Below are positions 49,179 through 62,300 of a stretch of 64,000 nt of DNA, piece after piece. The DNA lies in the NCBI GenBank assembly GCA_013398955.1, contig VWPU01010190.1:62001-126000 (forward strand), written 5' to 3'. The notes beneath the pieces were generated by a model. It was not told where the DNA came from. It worked only from the letters and a program-made list of their open reading frames with translations, and ran no database searches. How positions within the stretch are numbered: the stretch's first letter is position 1; each line of letters opens with the position of its first letter. The position numbers were made by a program, and so were the translations under genes. This DNA is from Callaeas wilsoni. Taxonomy: Eukaryota > Chordata > Aves > Passeriformes > Callaeidae.

Positions 49179-51460
49179 GAAGTAAAATTTCCAGGATTCA
49201 TGGGCTGATTTCCAGAACTTTAGAGAGCTATAGGAATGATTTTTATGTCTCTGTAATGCCATGCCATGTAAGAGTGTGTCTCCAAGCTGCCCTCCTGTTC
49301 CTGCAGAGCCCATAGGGAAACAGCCATAGGCTGTCCATAGGGAAAGTTGGGCACTCACATTTTTAAAGGCAGCCAGGAGACTGCAGTGAATCAGAGCATC
49401 TGACAGCTGCCCTGGTCAGAGCCTTTCTGTCTAAAGCAGTTCCATTCTCAGGGTAAACTACACACACTTCTGCATACAGCCCACATTTTTTAAACACTGC
49501 TGAAAAGTGGGGAAGTGGCACAGAAGAGACACAAAGATATTATTTGCAATGTCTGGCAGCAAAAGACAAGAACCCAATCTGTTGTACCGAATCTGTGCCC
49601 TTAATTTGGTAGTGAAAGGCAGAAAAAGAACACATATTTATCGGGGAAAAATAAATTATACATTTTGCAAGGGTGAAAACCTCTAAATTAGACAAAAGGA
49701 ACAGGGTTGAGGGGTGGGGTTGGGTGTTTGTAGAGGTGGAGAGTGAGAAGAGGAAAATAATTGAATGTGTATGGAGAGAATTAACCATCACAACAGCTTT
49801 TTACAGGTGGTGGTGGTGGGTACCAGAGCCTCCCATCTCCTCAGATGACAGCTGGATAACTCCCAGGACGATGTACATTATCCGAGAAAGGGTTACATTT
49901 TGACCAAAAGCAAGTTCTTGTGCTCAATACACAGCTGGTGTGTAGTAGTTAGTCTCACAGAGAAGGTCGTTTTTGGTGATTTTATGGTCCTATCAAGCCT
50001 TAAATTCCTTAGATATTCCTGTGAGAAGCTCTGCCCTCCCAGGACTTCCTTGGTAGAAGCATCCCCTTACTTCTGCCAGCACAGACTCCTCTCATGGTGG
50101 AGTTTCTGCCATCAAGGCCCTGGGCCAGGATTTCTTCCAGTGAAAACAAGCACAAAACAAAGCCAAATTTATCTGAGGCTGTGCAAAGAAAAAAGCAGTG
50201 AATTAACTAATCATGTATTAAAGTCTTTTCACTCCGTATCAGTAGTAGGTGCAGGAGTATCTGAGTACAGATCTTGAAATTGAAGAGGGGGCACTGCTTC
50301 CAAACGTCCCTGAGGAATCAGCCCTCGTTCTGCCAGCAGAAAGATCTCCAGCAAGTAAACCTCTGCAGCTGCAGTGAGGCTCCACTCAGGTCTAAGGGTA
50401 GTGAGGCAAGGGGAAGGGAACACAGAGATTTCCACCTTCCTCCCTCACTTTCCTCTTATTTTTCAGACATATAAACCATATTTACCCTCCATACCTGTCC
50501 AAGAGTCTTAGGGGTTTGTCTTTTTACCATAACCATGAAGCAATCAGTGATTTTTCCTCTGCTTTATCGCAGCATTAAATATGGAGGAACTGGTACCAGG
50601 CAGCCCAGTAGCATCAAACCTTAATCACAAAGCAAACCTAGAGAGAGTCACCTTTTATTATGCTGCAGCATGGAAACCTCTGAGCCTGATCTATGGCCAG
50701 GGAGGTCAGAATAAATATTCCTGTTGTGTCCTGGGGCTAGGAGACCATTTGGTCTTCCAGTAAGGTTGGATTCTCTCCCGTGCATCAGGCAGAACACAAA
50801 TGAAGTGGTATCAAAGATGTTACACGAGCCTTAAGCAGAATAAATATTATATATATGTCAAATCTGTCACTTGGTGTTTCTATAGAAAGTACTTTATACA
50901 TTGGAATCTGTCAGCCTTTATTGTCTCTGTTTGAGTTGGTCTCTGCAAAACCTTAAGCTAAATATTGACTTTTTGCATAAAGAATATGACGATATACGAA
51001 GGGGATGGGTCAGCAGGCCAGGGAGGAAATGCAGGCTGGGCAGCAAATCAATGGTGAGCTTCAGTTCTTCAGGGCATAAGATGAAGCCAAGCACTTTGCT
51101 TGTGAAATTATTTGTTTTGCAGTTTAGAAATGCACAGAAATTCACTATTTCTCCAGATGTGGTTATCCCATCTTAGTGCTGTTGATTTGAATTTTTTAAA
51201 TGTCCATTGTCCTGGACTGCTGAAACCGATGCCTTAGAGCATCAAGGAAAGAAAGGTTAAGCAGTTTTGATGAAAACTGTTCCTCCACTTTTTTCTTTTC
51301 TTTCTCAGCAGTACACGTAGTTTAAAGTAGCTACATTTCCGGGGAATATTTCTTCTCCCATTCTGGGATCCTTCTCATACTCCCTTCCAGTCTTTGCTTG
51401 GAAAATAATGCCATCTTGGCTTACTGTGAAACAGTCTTTATTCAGCTATAGGGGTGAGTG

Positions 51461-51479
51461 CATACATACATACATACAT
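51461..51479. repeat. (CATA)n microsatellite
   Basis: About four and a half CATA units lie between gagtg and tgtgcatc. Confidence 0.9.
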
Positions 51480-53917
51480 GTGCATCTATATCTATTTGTA
51501 TTTGTACAAAAAAATCTCTAGACTAATATCTCATACTAAAAATCCACTCTGGGCATTTGTCTAATGTGCTATAACAATAGAAGTAGATAAGTAGACATAA
51601 ATAATAGTACTGCTAAAGGCCAGTTACAGACCTTTATCATTAGAGTAGCAATCTGAAGAATTTTCCTTTGATGTGTCCTTGGTTTTGGCAGAACTACACA
51701 AAATGTATATTGTCAGTCTGTGGGAGTCAGAGCTCTTTGCTGGAGTCTAGCACAGATTCTTCAGTTTCTCATTACATATTTCTCTTTTATCTACCCAAAA
51801 AGCTGTGCCACTTGCTTCTAGCTACTGAGGAATTTGAGCAAATTTTGTCTCCATTGTCTCTTTCCATTTTTGATGCTCAGATGGAAAATTCACCCTTTGG
51901 CCTCTTGCATTTTGCTTCATCCTACTTAAAAAATCTAAAGTAATTGCAAAAGTGAACTCCATTTATTTTCCCAATGCACCAATGGGGAAGTAATAAGTTA
52001 ATGTCTTTTTCACAAGACAAAATGTACCTCGAATAGTTCGGATTTTGCAGCCTGATTTAGATTGGTTGTACATGGGAAGGTACAGCACTTTCAAGAGCAG
52101 ATTTAAACTGTTGCTCTCCCTGGAGCTCCAAACACTACATTTTCTCCAGGGATCATTGGGAAACAGAGGGGCTGAAGGAAAAAAGGCAAGACTTGATGCT
52201 GCTGCAGAGTTCAGTCCTGCAGCAGGCACAGAGCACGGAGGTGTCTCCTGGGCAGAGGCTCTGGGTGCTGAGCACAGCTAGAGGAAGCCTTGGAAAGGAG
52301 TAATTCCTGCTCTCCCAGGGGCAGGGGAGACACAGGGACACCTGATTTTTAAACGAGGTGGGTAAGTGTCCATGTGCTTGCTGCAGGTATCTGCACAAAT
52401 TTTAGAATAAATTCCTAGATTTTGGTGTTATGGTTATACACAAAACAAAGAGCTGAGCAAGCACCTGGGGAGGGCTGAGCCTAAGCTGGAGCTGCCAAGT
52501 GGTGAGGCTGGGAAGTCAGCCTGCAGCCAGGCAGAGAGCCATAGGCAGTTATTTCATTGCCTTCTGCTCCCCAAAGATCCTCAGCATTCAGGATTTATGA
52601 ATCGACTGCAGCTTCCCACTCAGAAATGGAGAAAGTGATTTTTACAGGTATGCACAGCCCAGGGAAGTAATCAAGAACCAGCCTTATTTCAATCAATGTG
52701 CTTAAGTAGCTTTCTTACTCAAAATCATCGTAGCCATGCACATATGCAAACTAAGCATGACTTCCATTTTTGCAGAGTACTTATAAGTTCAGGAATTGTT
52801 ATAAGAGCCTTTTTTCCTAACCATGTTTATCTTGAATCAGTTGCTGCCTTGTGTCCCACTAATTTTGAATCACTCAACTGTAAATACATGAGAATAATAC
52901 TGCAATTGCAAAGTAAATCCACTGTGATTATCCTTCTTGATAATTAATTAAACTAAAAAATTTCTTAACATGGTTTCATATTTTATAATTTTTAGGAGTG
53001 GGATTCATTATGTATATTTTATTTAAGCTGTGATAATTTTCACACAGTAGTTAACCTTCCAATTACCTGATTTAGTTAAAATTATAACCATCAAAAAGCA
53101 TATGTGGTATAATTAGAGCTATTTTAGAGTTATTGCAAAGACGAGGTAATAAATTATCCTCTATGTCTACTTAGAACAGTATAAGGAATAATAGGATTAA
53201 TTTTCAGCAAGTGAGAGTTAGGTTAGGCTTTAAATAGATTTTTTTAATACTGAGCATGGTTAGCAGTAAAAAAAAACCCCAAAAACTCTTTGCTTTCTAT
53301 TACTGGAGATGGCAGGTTAGGCAAACATCTGTCCTTAGCAGCTGAGGGGTAGTACAGCCTCTCTTAAGGGATTGCACCTTACACCTCTAGGAATCCCTCT
53401 CACCCCGTGTTCAGTGCTTTTCTACTTTTGCTTTCAATTTTCAGTACAGTTTATTTTACAGTTGTTTTTAAAAGTTTTTTTAGGAAGGTTCATTGTGCTT
53501 TTTCTTTATTAAACATCTTCTCAAGATATGTATCTATGACTAGCAACAGATTCTTGAGAACAGGGCAGGTGATGTTTGGGTTTCATTTATGTGAAAATAT
53601 TGAGAATGGAAATTTTCAATGGTTTTCCTGCTTAGCAAAAGATGTTTCTTAAAAATGTTATTTTACTGGGGAATTTCAGCTGATCTTTTAACCTTTTTAC
53701 CTGAGCGAAAGGCAAAAAATATGGAGCGGTTTTGCCCTAAATATAATTGACATTGTGTTTACTGAGGACAGTCCTACTGAGAGCTTCATTCAGGGTGAGA
53801 GCACTTAAAGAGTCAGTCAGCAAACAAAATATGCCCTCATTATTATTAAAGACCCTCATATGTCCAGAGCATCACTTTCCAGGCAGCATTTTCTGCAAGA
53901 AATATATTGTCCTATCA

Positions 53918-54032
53918 TTTCTCTTCCCTTTCTCTTCCCTTTCTCTTGCCTTGCCTTGCCTTGCTTTGCCTTGCCTTGCCTTGCCTTGCCTTGCCTTGCC
54001 TTGCCTTCCCTTCCCTTCCCTTCCCTTCCCTT
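53918..54032 (+). repeat. Pyrimidine-rich compound microsatellite, (TTGCC)n-(TTCCC)n
   Basis: TTTCTCTTCCC units (53918-53944) pass into about twelve TTGCC units (53945-54005, with one TTGCT variant) and then about five TTCCC units. The change of unit along the array is typical of a pentanucleotide repeat that spread point variants. Open frames across it (LPCLALP or RQGKA repeats) are artefacts. Confidence 0.95.
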
Positions 54033-54321
54033 CTTTTCTCTTCATTATAGTGTTGGGGATGTACCTACAGAACAGAAGGAACAGGGAAGAAAAGAAAGAT
54101 GAATTTCCACTTAGGTAAATTGTGATCCTTTGGCAGCTTTCTGAAAGATTTTCAGGTTTTGCTCTATGTAAATAATTCAGATAAAACCAAGACTTGATAA
54201 GCTTTCTTTTGTGTGGTGCTGACAGTGCATCTGTTTGCTGCACTTACCAATGTGCCAAAACTGGCTGCAATAAATAGCTGCCTTCTCATAAGACAAAAAG
54301 TAAGAATAGGATTGTATTAGC

Positions 54322-54338
54322 ATGCAAATGCTTTGCAT
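54322..54338. promoter_or_regulatory. Perfect octamer-type palindrome (POU-like)
   Basis: ATGCAAA (54322-54328), spacer TGC and TTTGCAT (54332-54338) form an inverted repeat with 7-bp arms. The core matches the POU-domain octamer ATGCAAAT, and another octamer lies at 54423-54430. Regulatory function is inferred only. Confidence 0.3.
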
Positions 54339-55429
54339 TTATTCATTATAATCTTTCTGAGATTTGTGCCTCTAGAGACACTTTTTTGTTTAGGCCAGAA
54401 GAAACTCAGATACTTAAAAGATATGCAAATCCTTTCTGAAGTGGACCCAAAACACTGAATGACTGTGGAAATACCTCGTAGTCTATTTGAAGCCTGTAAG
54501 TACGGGATTATACTGCATCTATTACAGGAAGCAAAGTAGACTTCAAAAAACCTTGTGTTCTTTGAAAATAAATAAATTTTATAAAAAGAGTCTCAAAATA
54601 CTTTCCCTATAAGTAAACTATTTACAATTAAGTCTAGAATCTTCCAGGACTTCTGGTGTACAAGGTTAATCAAGATGGCTTTGAGTGCACAGAAACATTC
54701 AAAGGCTGATAGTGACAGGTTTTCCTATTGCTGGCAAACTACAGGGGTAATAAAAAGAAATACTGTGAGCTTTTGTGATTATGATTAGAGCATAACTGTA
54801 TATTTTGAAATAATAATAATTTCAATTCAAGGTAAAAAAAGCAAACCCTACAGAGGAGTATTTTTCCTTAGCCAACATTTACCATATAATCCGTTTTCAG
54901 AGTAAGTAGAACTCTCTCAAATTTGCAAGATGGCCTCATTTTTATAAGTGAGGGAAGGCTGAGAAGCAAATTTACTCCTTGATGTAGCTGATGAAAAATA
55001 GAATGATTAAAAAATCCCACCTGTGTTAGGCTGAATAAATCTCTTCTTTGAGGTCACACAGGGTCCAAGCCACAAATTTTCAGTGATATCAAGCAGCATC
55101 TTACTGCACAAGTTTTGGATTCGGGGCAGAAAAGCTCATAGAGATCTGGCCCACCTCACCATTTGCGCTGTATTTTTTTGCTTTTTGGCTGGGTTTTGCT
55201 GGGTTTCAATGCTCCAATTCTTGTTTAACCTAATTGCACTTAAACTCCTTTTGATCTTGAAAGAGCCTCAGCTACAAAGAAAACAAAATAATGTTGTTAA
55301 GGAACGTTGGAACATTCATGTTCATAAGGAAATGGGTGTAATTACATTGCCTGAGTGATATGAAAGAAGATTTTTCAAAGTAATATAGATTGCATTAGGG
55401 GAAACAGATATCCCATGGCCAATTTGCCC

Positions 55430-55459
55430 ATATATATATATAATTTTTTTTTTTTTTTC
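55430..55459. repeat. (TA)n plus poly-T tract
   Basis: Tandem TA units are followed by an uninterrupted T run ending before caattctgaatg. Confidence 0.9.
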
Positions 55460-55854
55460 AATTCTGAATGGACAGACAAGAACATGAGAGGCCAGGAAAA
55501 TAGGACCATTTGTTGGATTTTCCATACAAATAGTGGATCTCCTGTCCCTCAGTGCCATGTGAGCCCCTCAGGAAGGCACAGGGGAATGTGAGCAGCCAGG
55601 GCCACTTTGCTGGGGGAGCAGGGACAGTCCTTGAGCAGAGTGTGACATCCTGGCACCCTCCTGCCAAACCCTGCTGCTTTCACATCAACTTTGTCCCTGC
55701 TTCTTGCTAATTTCATGTTGGGAAGTGAAAATAAAAGAATGAAAATAAAGAAAAAAATGGATGCTGCTGCTGCTGAGACATCTTTGTGAAGCTCGTACAA
55801 GCACAGCTGGCAGAAGATGTATTTGTGTTCAGCTCAGAGTCAGAGAAATGCTGC

Positions 55855-56004
55855 GGATGGGCTGGTGTTCAAGGTCAGGCTGGATGGGGCTTTGAGCAAT
55901 ATGATCCAGTGCAAGATGTCCCTGCCCATGGCAGGGGGTTTGGAACTAGATGACTTTTGAAGTTCCCTTCCAGCCCAAACCATCCTGTGATTCTGAGATT
56001 CTTC
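55855..56004 (+). mobile_element. CR1 LINE 3' end, 5'-truncated
   Basis: The stretch 'gctggatggggctttgagc' through 'gtccctgcccatggcagggg', 'ggaactagatgac' and 'cccttccagcccaaaccat' is the conserved 3' UTR of bird CR1 LINEs. It ends in degenerate copies of the terminal 8-mer (ATTCTRTG-like: gattctga, gattctt). Severe 5' truncation is normal for CR1. This element is the clearest evidence that the host is a bird or a close sauropsid relative. Confidence 0.9.
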
Positions 56005-56559
56005 GAATGGGGCTCAGAGGAGGAGCACAGCTCCATCCCTGTGTGTCCCAACATTTATACTTCCCACAGACATTGCCTTGGCAGTTTCTTGCAGACTTTT
56101 AACAATGTTCCCACCTTTGTCCCTTTCCTAAAGAAAAGTTTATCTCTTTTTTCCCTTCTTGTCATTTTCTCCTTCCCTGTCTGTCTTGCTCAGCTCACAG
56201 CAGCACAGCTCTGTCTGTGGGTTCTTCCTCCCTAAAGCTCTGCAAGAGTTATTCTTTCCCTACATGAAACTTCACTAAATCTGGCAAAATGTTGCAGAAT
56301 GTTTCTGTTTATGAACTGGTATTTGCTGCTCAGGAAATACTTCACTGTAAAATCTTCACCCAGCTATAGATACAATAGTCCTTTATATTTTGTTTCAAGC
56401 TCCAATCACTCTTCCAGGTCTTTGTCTGAGCAGGCTGGGGGAAGAAAACAAAAAATGACAAAGTCATCTTTGTTATTTATTTTTTTGCTAGCAGAGAAGA
56501 ATCTAACAAAGGCGAAAGAAACCCCACTGAGGCCATTTTAACAGCCGTGTATCACTGAA

Positions 56560-57060
56560 GGGCAATGCATCCCTAGCTGGTGTAAATAAAGCAGGAAAAT
56601 GTGAACCAATCCGTATGGTTCCAGTTTAACATAATTTCTGCAGCATTAATGAAAAGCACTTCTAGGGACGTTCATTTGTTATGAAAAGTTATCCCATGCA
56701 AGTTTTGTCTTTTATAAGACTAAGCCAAACAACAAAAAGTTTTGTCACAATTCTATTGGACGGGCTTTTAGTGTTTGCTGTCTTGCTTCAAATGCTGCAC
56801 AGTGTGAAAAAGTAAAACTTTGACATCACCTGCAGCAAGCTGAGATGAGCTGAGTAACTGTAAAATCATGAAGATAATCTCACTTGACATGCAAATTGTG
56901 CAGCCTAACCAGGGAAAAAGCTAGTTCGTCATTTAATCTTGGAAAATGTAATTTGGGCTGCTGTAACCGGAGCTTTCCAAGAGACAAATTTCTCAAAATG
57001 ATTAATATCTCTGGCAGAAAATTATATCAGTAATATGTGCAGAGCACAAAGGAGGCTTGG
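56560..57060. promoter_or_regulatory. Candidate conserved non-coding element
   Basis: The stretch is complex, non-repetitive and AT-rich, with an octamer ATGCAAAT at 56889-56896, a TGACATCA-like CRE variant near 56821, and several TAAT cores. It has no open frame of interest. Enhancer identity is a guess from composition and motifs. Confidence 0.2.
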
Positions 57061-59217
57061 ACTAATGTAATTCTGTTCAAATTTTTATTTTTTTTTTTCA
57101 TAAAAGGGAAGGGTAGATTATGCCATCTAGTTAAGCCTTTACATATTCTAAAGAGAAGCAATATATTCAAATTCTAAACTCTGCTTAAAAAGGGATAAAT
57201 TTGTGCCTGCAGGTTTGCAGGCCCTCAAGGTAATGGTTTAAATGAAAAAGTGACATTTTGGAACAGGGTGAAATTTTAAAATCCCAGGAAAAAGAAGATT
57301 CTGAGTTCTTAAAATTGTATTTTGCCCTGCAAAAGCTGTCGATACTGCTGAAAGCCTAGAGGAAAGGCATCGATGGTTCCTTTTTATTTTTTCTTTTCAA
57401 AGAACAGACTTCGCTAATCTTAAACTTTTAATGCTGATGCAAAACCTTAGAGGAAATTGCAGAAATTATGCTTTTGTAAATAACATGACTAGTTTAAAAT
57501 TAATTCCCCTGAAATTGTAGATCTACTTCAGCACTTATTTGGAGAGGAGCTTCAGAATCCAGAGAGATGACCTGGACTTCAGGATTTTTTAGAGGGTTTT
57601 TTGAATGAACAAAAGGATTATTGCATTGGACATGTGAGGTTGAAGGTTGGGTGTCTGTGGGATACTCTCTGTTTTACCTGAGTTAATTAGCTATAGTGCA
57701 TATTTGTCAGAGAGCAGGTAAATACTCTGCCAATTATCTAACACCATTAACAAATGATGAGATAATAGGGATGCATCACTTTCTCCCAGGTTATTTGTTT
57801 CACTTAATAATTAATTATAGAAATGTAAATTCAAAACAGGTTCTACACTGCATAATCATGTCTCCCATACGAGACACATGAAAGTAAAACTAAGTAAATC
57901 CTTCCCCAGAGTGATCCTGATTTACACTCATGGGTGAGTGAGGAGAGGCAGGCCTGACAGTGAATTGCTGACCTGCATTGCTTTCACTTCTTTCACACAG
58001 ACAGCGCTTCAAAGTGCTTCCAATAAAAAGCCAGTGCTCTGATTTACTGCCTCAAGCACCCTGGAGAAACCTGGGATGATGACTGTGATGGTTGTGGTCC
58101 TCCTCTGCCACCAGCCTGGCTGATTTCCTCTTTCTTCTTATGTCTCCTCAAAGGACTATGAGAACTACTCTGCTTTTTCCAAAAAATATTCTTTAGTAAA
58201 TATTAACATTATTGTGTCTTTAAAAAGCACCTAATTGCTAAAAACTAAATCCAGAACAGATGCCAAAGTCCACATTTATTTGTTCCTTGCTAATAGGTTA
58301 AGGAATGGAGAAAGGACAGAAATCACTGCATCTCCATTTCTGCCCATCTGATTTCAACACAGTGATTTTTGCTTGCAGATACCTGCACAAGTCACAGCAG
58401 TTCCAATTTTAGACCAGCAGAGCCTAATGAACCGAGTGTGAGATTGGAAATCTGGTTGTTAAAGCTTATAAGTAATTGGCTGGATTTTTCTCCTACTGCA
58501 ATTTGTCCCAGCTCTACCAAAGTTGTATAATCTTCAGCATATTAAATGAAGTATAGAGCTTGAACTTCTATACTTCCTGAACCTCTGGTATAAAAGTATA
58601 TACCCCTGAACCTCTAATATAAAAACCTGCATGAACCATTAATAAATTTTGGACAAAAAGATTTACCACAGGGGAAAAGGCATGGGGTTAAGAAACTGAG
58701 GCACTGCCAGAGTACTGTGTTTGCACCTTCAGCTACAGACAAGCAGCTAACAAACAGAAATAACCTCTGTCTATGTGCACAAAGGGTATCTTCATATGTC
58801 CACCTGGCTCATGTGACCAGTCATTAGTCAATGGGTATCAGCTTCATCTGTAAATTTTTCTCCTTTTTTATGTTTGAATTTTCTGAAGAGCAGAATCCCC
58901 TGCAACCTCTCAGATTGAATTGCAAAGCATGTCAGTAGAGTCATGTTGACTGGAATGACCTCTGCTTTGAAAGGGAAGGAGGTAATTGGGTTTCCAAATT
59001 CAATGCTGCATCTGACATCAATCAGTTGTCAAATTTCATTAACTCTCACACTTTGGGTTCCAAGAAGATTGACTGTACATGCCTGTATGGCTGGGAAAGC
59101 ACTGAAACTCTGACAAGCCTTGATAACCTGAGCTGCTCAAGAGAATGTCTTTAATAAATGCTCTCTCACTTTTCTGTATGACCCAGCACTTGTCAAGTAA
59201 AGGCTATTATCCAAAGA

Positions 59218-59345
59218 TATAAATATTCATACATATAAAATTAATATATATTTCTATATAGGCATATATGAACAGTTATTTGTCACTCTCTAGAAATATT
59301 TTTATATGTATATATATGATATATTCACACATGTAGGTACATAAA
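59218..59345. repeat. AT-rich low-complexity (TATA-type) sequence
   Basis: Irregular ATATAT, TACATA and TATATG units run through this stretch, interrupted by unique sequence near 59270-59295. Confidence 0.8.
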
Positions 59346-62300
59346 CACAGATCTGTATGTATGTTTTTTTAAAGCATCCACTCTATTCTAATTCAATCTA
59401 ATCTAATCCAAACATAATAAAATCCCCCTGAAAGAGAAGTCTCCTATAACTTGCCAGGGGAATGGGCCCACCACACCCATTGCATTGTGCAGAGAAAAGT
59501 TCTGGTGTCCCTGCTTTAGGGCACAGAAGGGGTGAGAGGCAGGGATGTGTTAAAAACGTGCTAAAAATAGTCTTGAGTTTAAAAGTGTGCTTTTCAGGTA
59601 GGCAAGCATTCACAAAGCCAGAACAAGATACCTTGGGCCAGGCATAAAAATAATTCGGATTTAGAAAGAAGAACACTAATGCCAACCTCACAATATGGAT
59701 TGTTATCGAAAACTCTGCCTCTAACACTTTGAGTAATCGGCTGTCATGGACCTGAAGATTTCTTTATTTTTTGAAAGAGGTAATCAGAACAAAAATTTGG
59801 TAAAGGGTAAATATTATCAAAGGAAAAAAAAAAATGACAGGATGTCTTCATGTTCCTGCTGCCTCAGTGCTGCTATCCAAACAGACAGATCTGTTCTTGG
59901 AAGAATGCTGGGCTCCAGCAGGAGATAATTGCTGCTTATGCTGGACATCTGTAGACCTCAAAGAACTGCTGAAGTTCTGAGTATGGAAATCAGGTGAGCA
60001 GAAAACAGCCTTTTAACTTCCTAAAACAAGAACTACCCAGTTAAGGAACCTTACCCCCCGTTCAATATCATTGTATAATTTGTGGGAATCTTAAAATTGT
60101 GGTATGTATTTGTGGACTTGGTAGCCTACAAAAATTCACACTGAAGGATATACAGTGACTCCCAGCTTTGTCTGATGTTATAAATAAGACCACTAGATAT
60201 TTTTTAAACATCTGACTTCCTCTATTTTTTATTATTATTTTATTGTCATATTATTATCTCCACAGTTAATTTAATTTGCTATTATACCACCCACATTGGT
60301 CGCTTGTTCATTCTCTTTCATGTCCCTCTGTATCCCCCAAGAATCTAGAGTCAAACTCCTGTCACAGTCCTATTTCACATAAGTAGCTGGTTGGAACAGC
60401 AGAGCTATAAATTTTATGTGCTCCATTTGCATCACCAAAAATCTTGGGAACTCAGTTGTATACATTGTTTGCCCAGTTGTATACATGCCAGCAGCCCAGA
60501 ACTCATTTTAAATTATGGTTATTTGTGCTTATTTATGGCAACGAGTGTCTGTTTGTCCCTCCTGTCATCCTTTCTTCACCAAAAGTTGTGATTCTATTTT
60601 TGATTCCCTGGTTGTTACTTCTGGAAATATTTTGAAGATTTGTGTAAGCTAGAGTAAATTTGAAACAATCAATCCAGTTAAAAACATGGCAAGTAGCACT
60701 TCTCCAGTAATTGCTCTACTGCCTCACCTTTTTCCTTCAGCCTTTTCAGTGCCAAGATCTTCTCACGAGGAAAAAAAGCTGTAACTTGAAAAAAGGATGT
60801 TCGTGATTAAGATATTCATTATAAATTCCGTACACATTGGTTGTTTGCAATGATTTTGTTTTTCCACTTGTTCCTCAGGCAGTAACAGTAAATTTGGGTG
60901 CTTGTGACATTTCTGCAATTCTAACTTTGAATGAGACTCATACCATATATTGCCTTATAAATACTGACTTGCTTTAAGTCCCATGTGTGCCTCTCATGTA
61001 GAAACGAAATAGACAGTATAGTCATTATTCACCTTAATTTGCAGTATTTATTGCCCTTGGTGGATATGAATGTATTTGTTACGCTCATAACAAATGACCT
61101 CTGGGTTTCAGAGATGCATTATGTTAGGAAAAACTTGCAAGGAGTAAATAATACCCTTCCTTTTCTCTCTATTTCTGCAGTGCCACTATTGTGTCCTGTA
61201 TCTAAATTTAATTCATGCTAAGCTGAAGGACTCTTGCTCATGCTGTAGTGTGAAACAAGGGTAACATTTGTGTAAACGCAGTGAAAAAAAAAGCAACTCT
61301 ATGACTTGCCCTGGTGACATTCAGAGAAAAAGGCCAATAAGGACCAGCTGTAAACGTGACATAATCTTGGGAAGTGTAAATGCTGGCTTGTCCTTGGGAT
61401 AAGGAGTTCATTATCACTCACAGCCAGGTGGTTTGTCTGTGCTGTTGGGTGGGACCCAGGAAGAAATGAGCTGCATGAGCACAGCCATAACATCAGTGTC
61501 AAGTCCCTTATCATGAGCTGGAAACCACAGGAGAAGCAGAAGCAGCAGTAGAGTGGCAGCTACACACCTGAAAAAATAGGCAGCTCTCCCAGTGTTTTGC
61601 TGTTACGGAAAGCCACGTAATTTTAGTGGTCAGAGCTAAAATATGTTGATATTTTAAGTTCAGACCGAAAATGTCAGATGATTAGATTATGTGTAAAACT
61701 GTATTCAACGTTCATAATTCATAGACTAATACATCTCGTACTAAGCTTCCCAATAAATGCCAAGAGAAAGAAAACGTTATTATTTTATTTTAAAGCTGAA
61801 AATGGAGCGATAAATTGACTCTCCTGAGGTCCCATGGGAAGTCTGTGCTAGACCTGTATTTTCTCTGAACTATCCATGCCAACTTTCCCCATGTTTCCGT
61901 GGAGTAAGCCTAATTTTTATACTTTTCTTTACCCTTTTAAACCCCTTCCTTCCAGTCCAAGGGCACATATCAGAAACAGATTACCAGAAAAAAAAATTTA
62001 TGTTGGAATTACGGGGACAAACTCCAGTAGGTGCAGTCCCCTTTGAATATTCTGCACTTACTAGTGAAGCGTAAAAGTTCTGGACAAGAGGGGTACTAAT
62101 TATTTGATATGCAAAAGGGGCTGATTTAAGAACTGACAGAGAAGTTAGATTTGAGACTTTAAGGTTATTTTAAACTAAATGCTAATAACCTGGAAATCAA
62201 CAGAGGAGGGGAAGAGAGTTTCTGTGTTAAACACAAAATAGGAAAAAAGTTCATTCTTGAAAGAAAATTCTTAGGATGCGCTTAACTGCTTATGTTTTTA

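Larger units (their letters stand above)
44412..53917. other. Intergenic sequence, unassigned
   Basis: I see no gene here. Simple tracts include T17 at 46284-46300, A19 at 49160-49178 and (CATA)n at about 51461-51479. Open frames on both strands, including one of 150 codons at 45074-45526 on the minus strand, show no family-like features. Confidence 0.6.
54033..55854. other. Intergenic sequence with octamer motifs
   Basis: The stretch is AT-rich and without a gene. ATGCAAAT-type motifs cluster at 54322-54430. A TATA plus poly-T tract lies at about 55430-55459. Confidence 0.6.

Noticed and set aside
53747..54243. Open frames of about 123 codons across the pentanucleotide array
   Set aside because: The LPCLALP and RQGKA repeats derive from the microsatellite unit.
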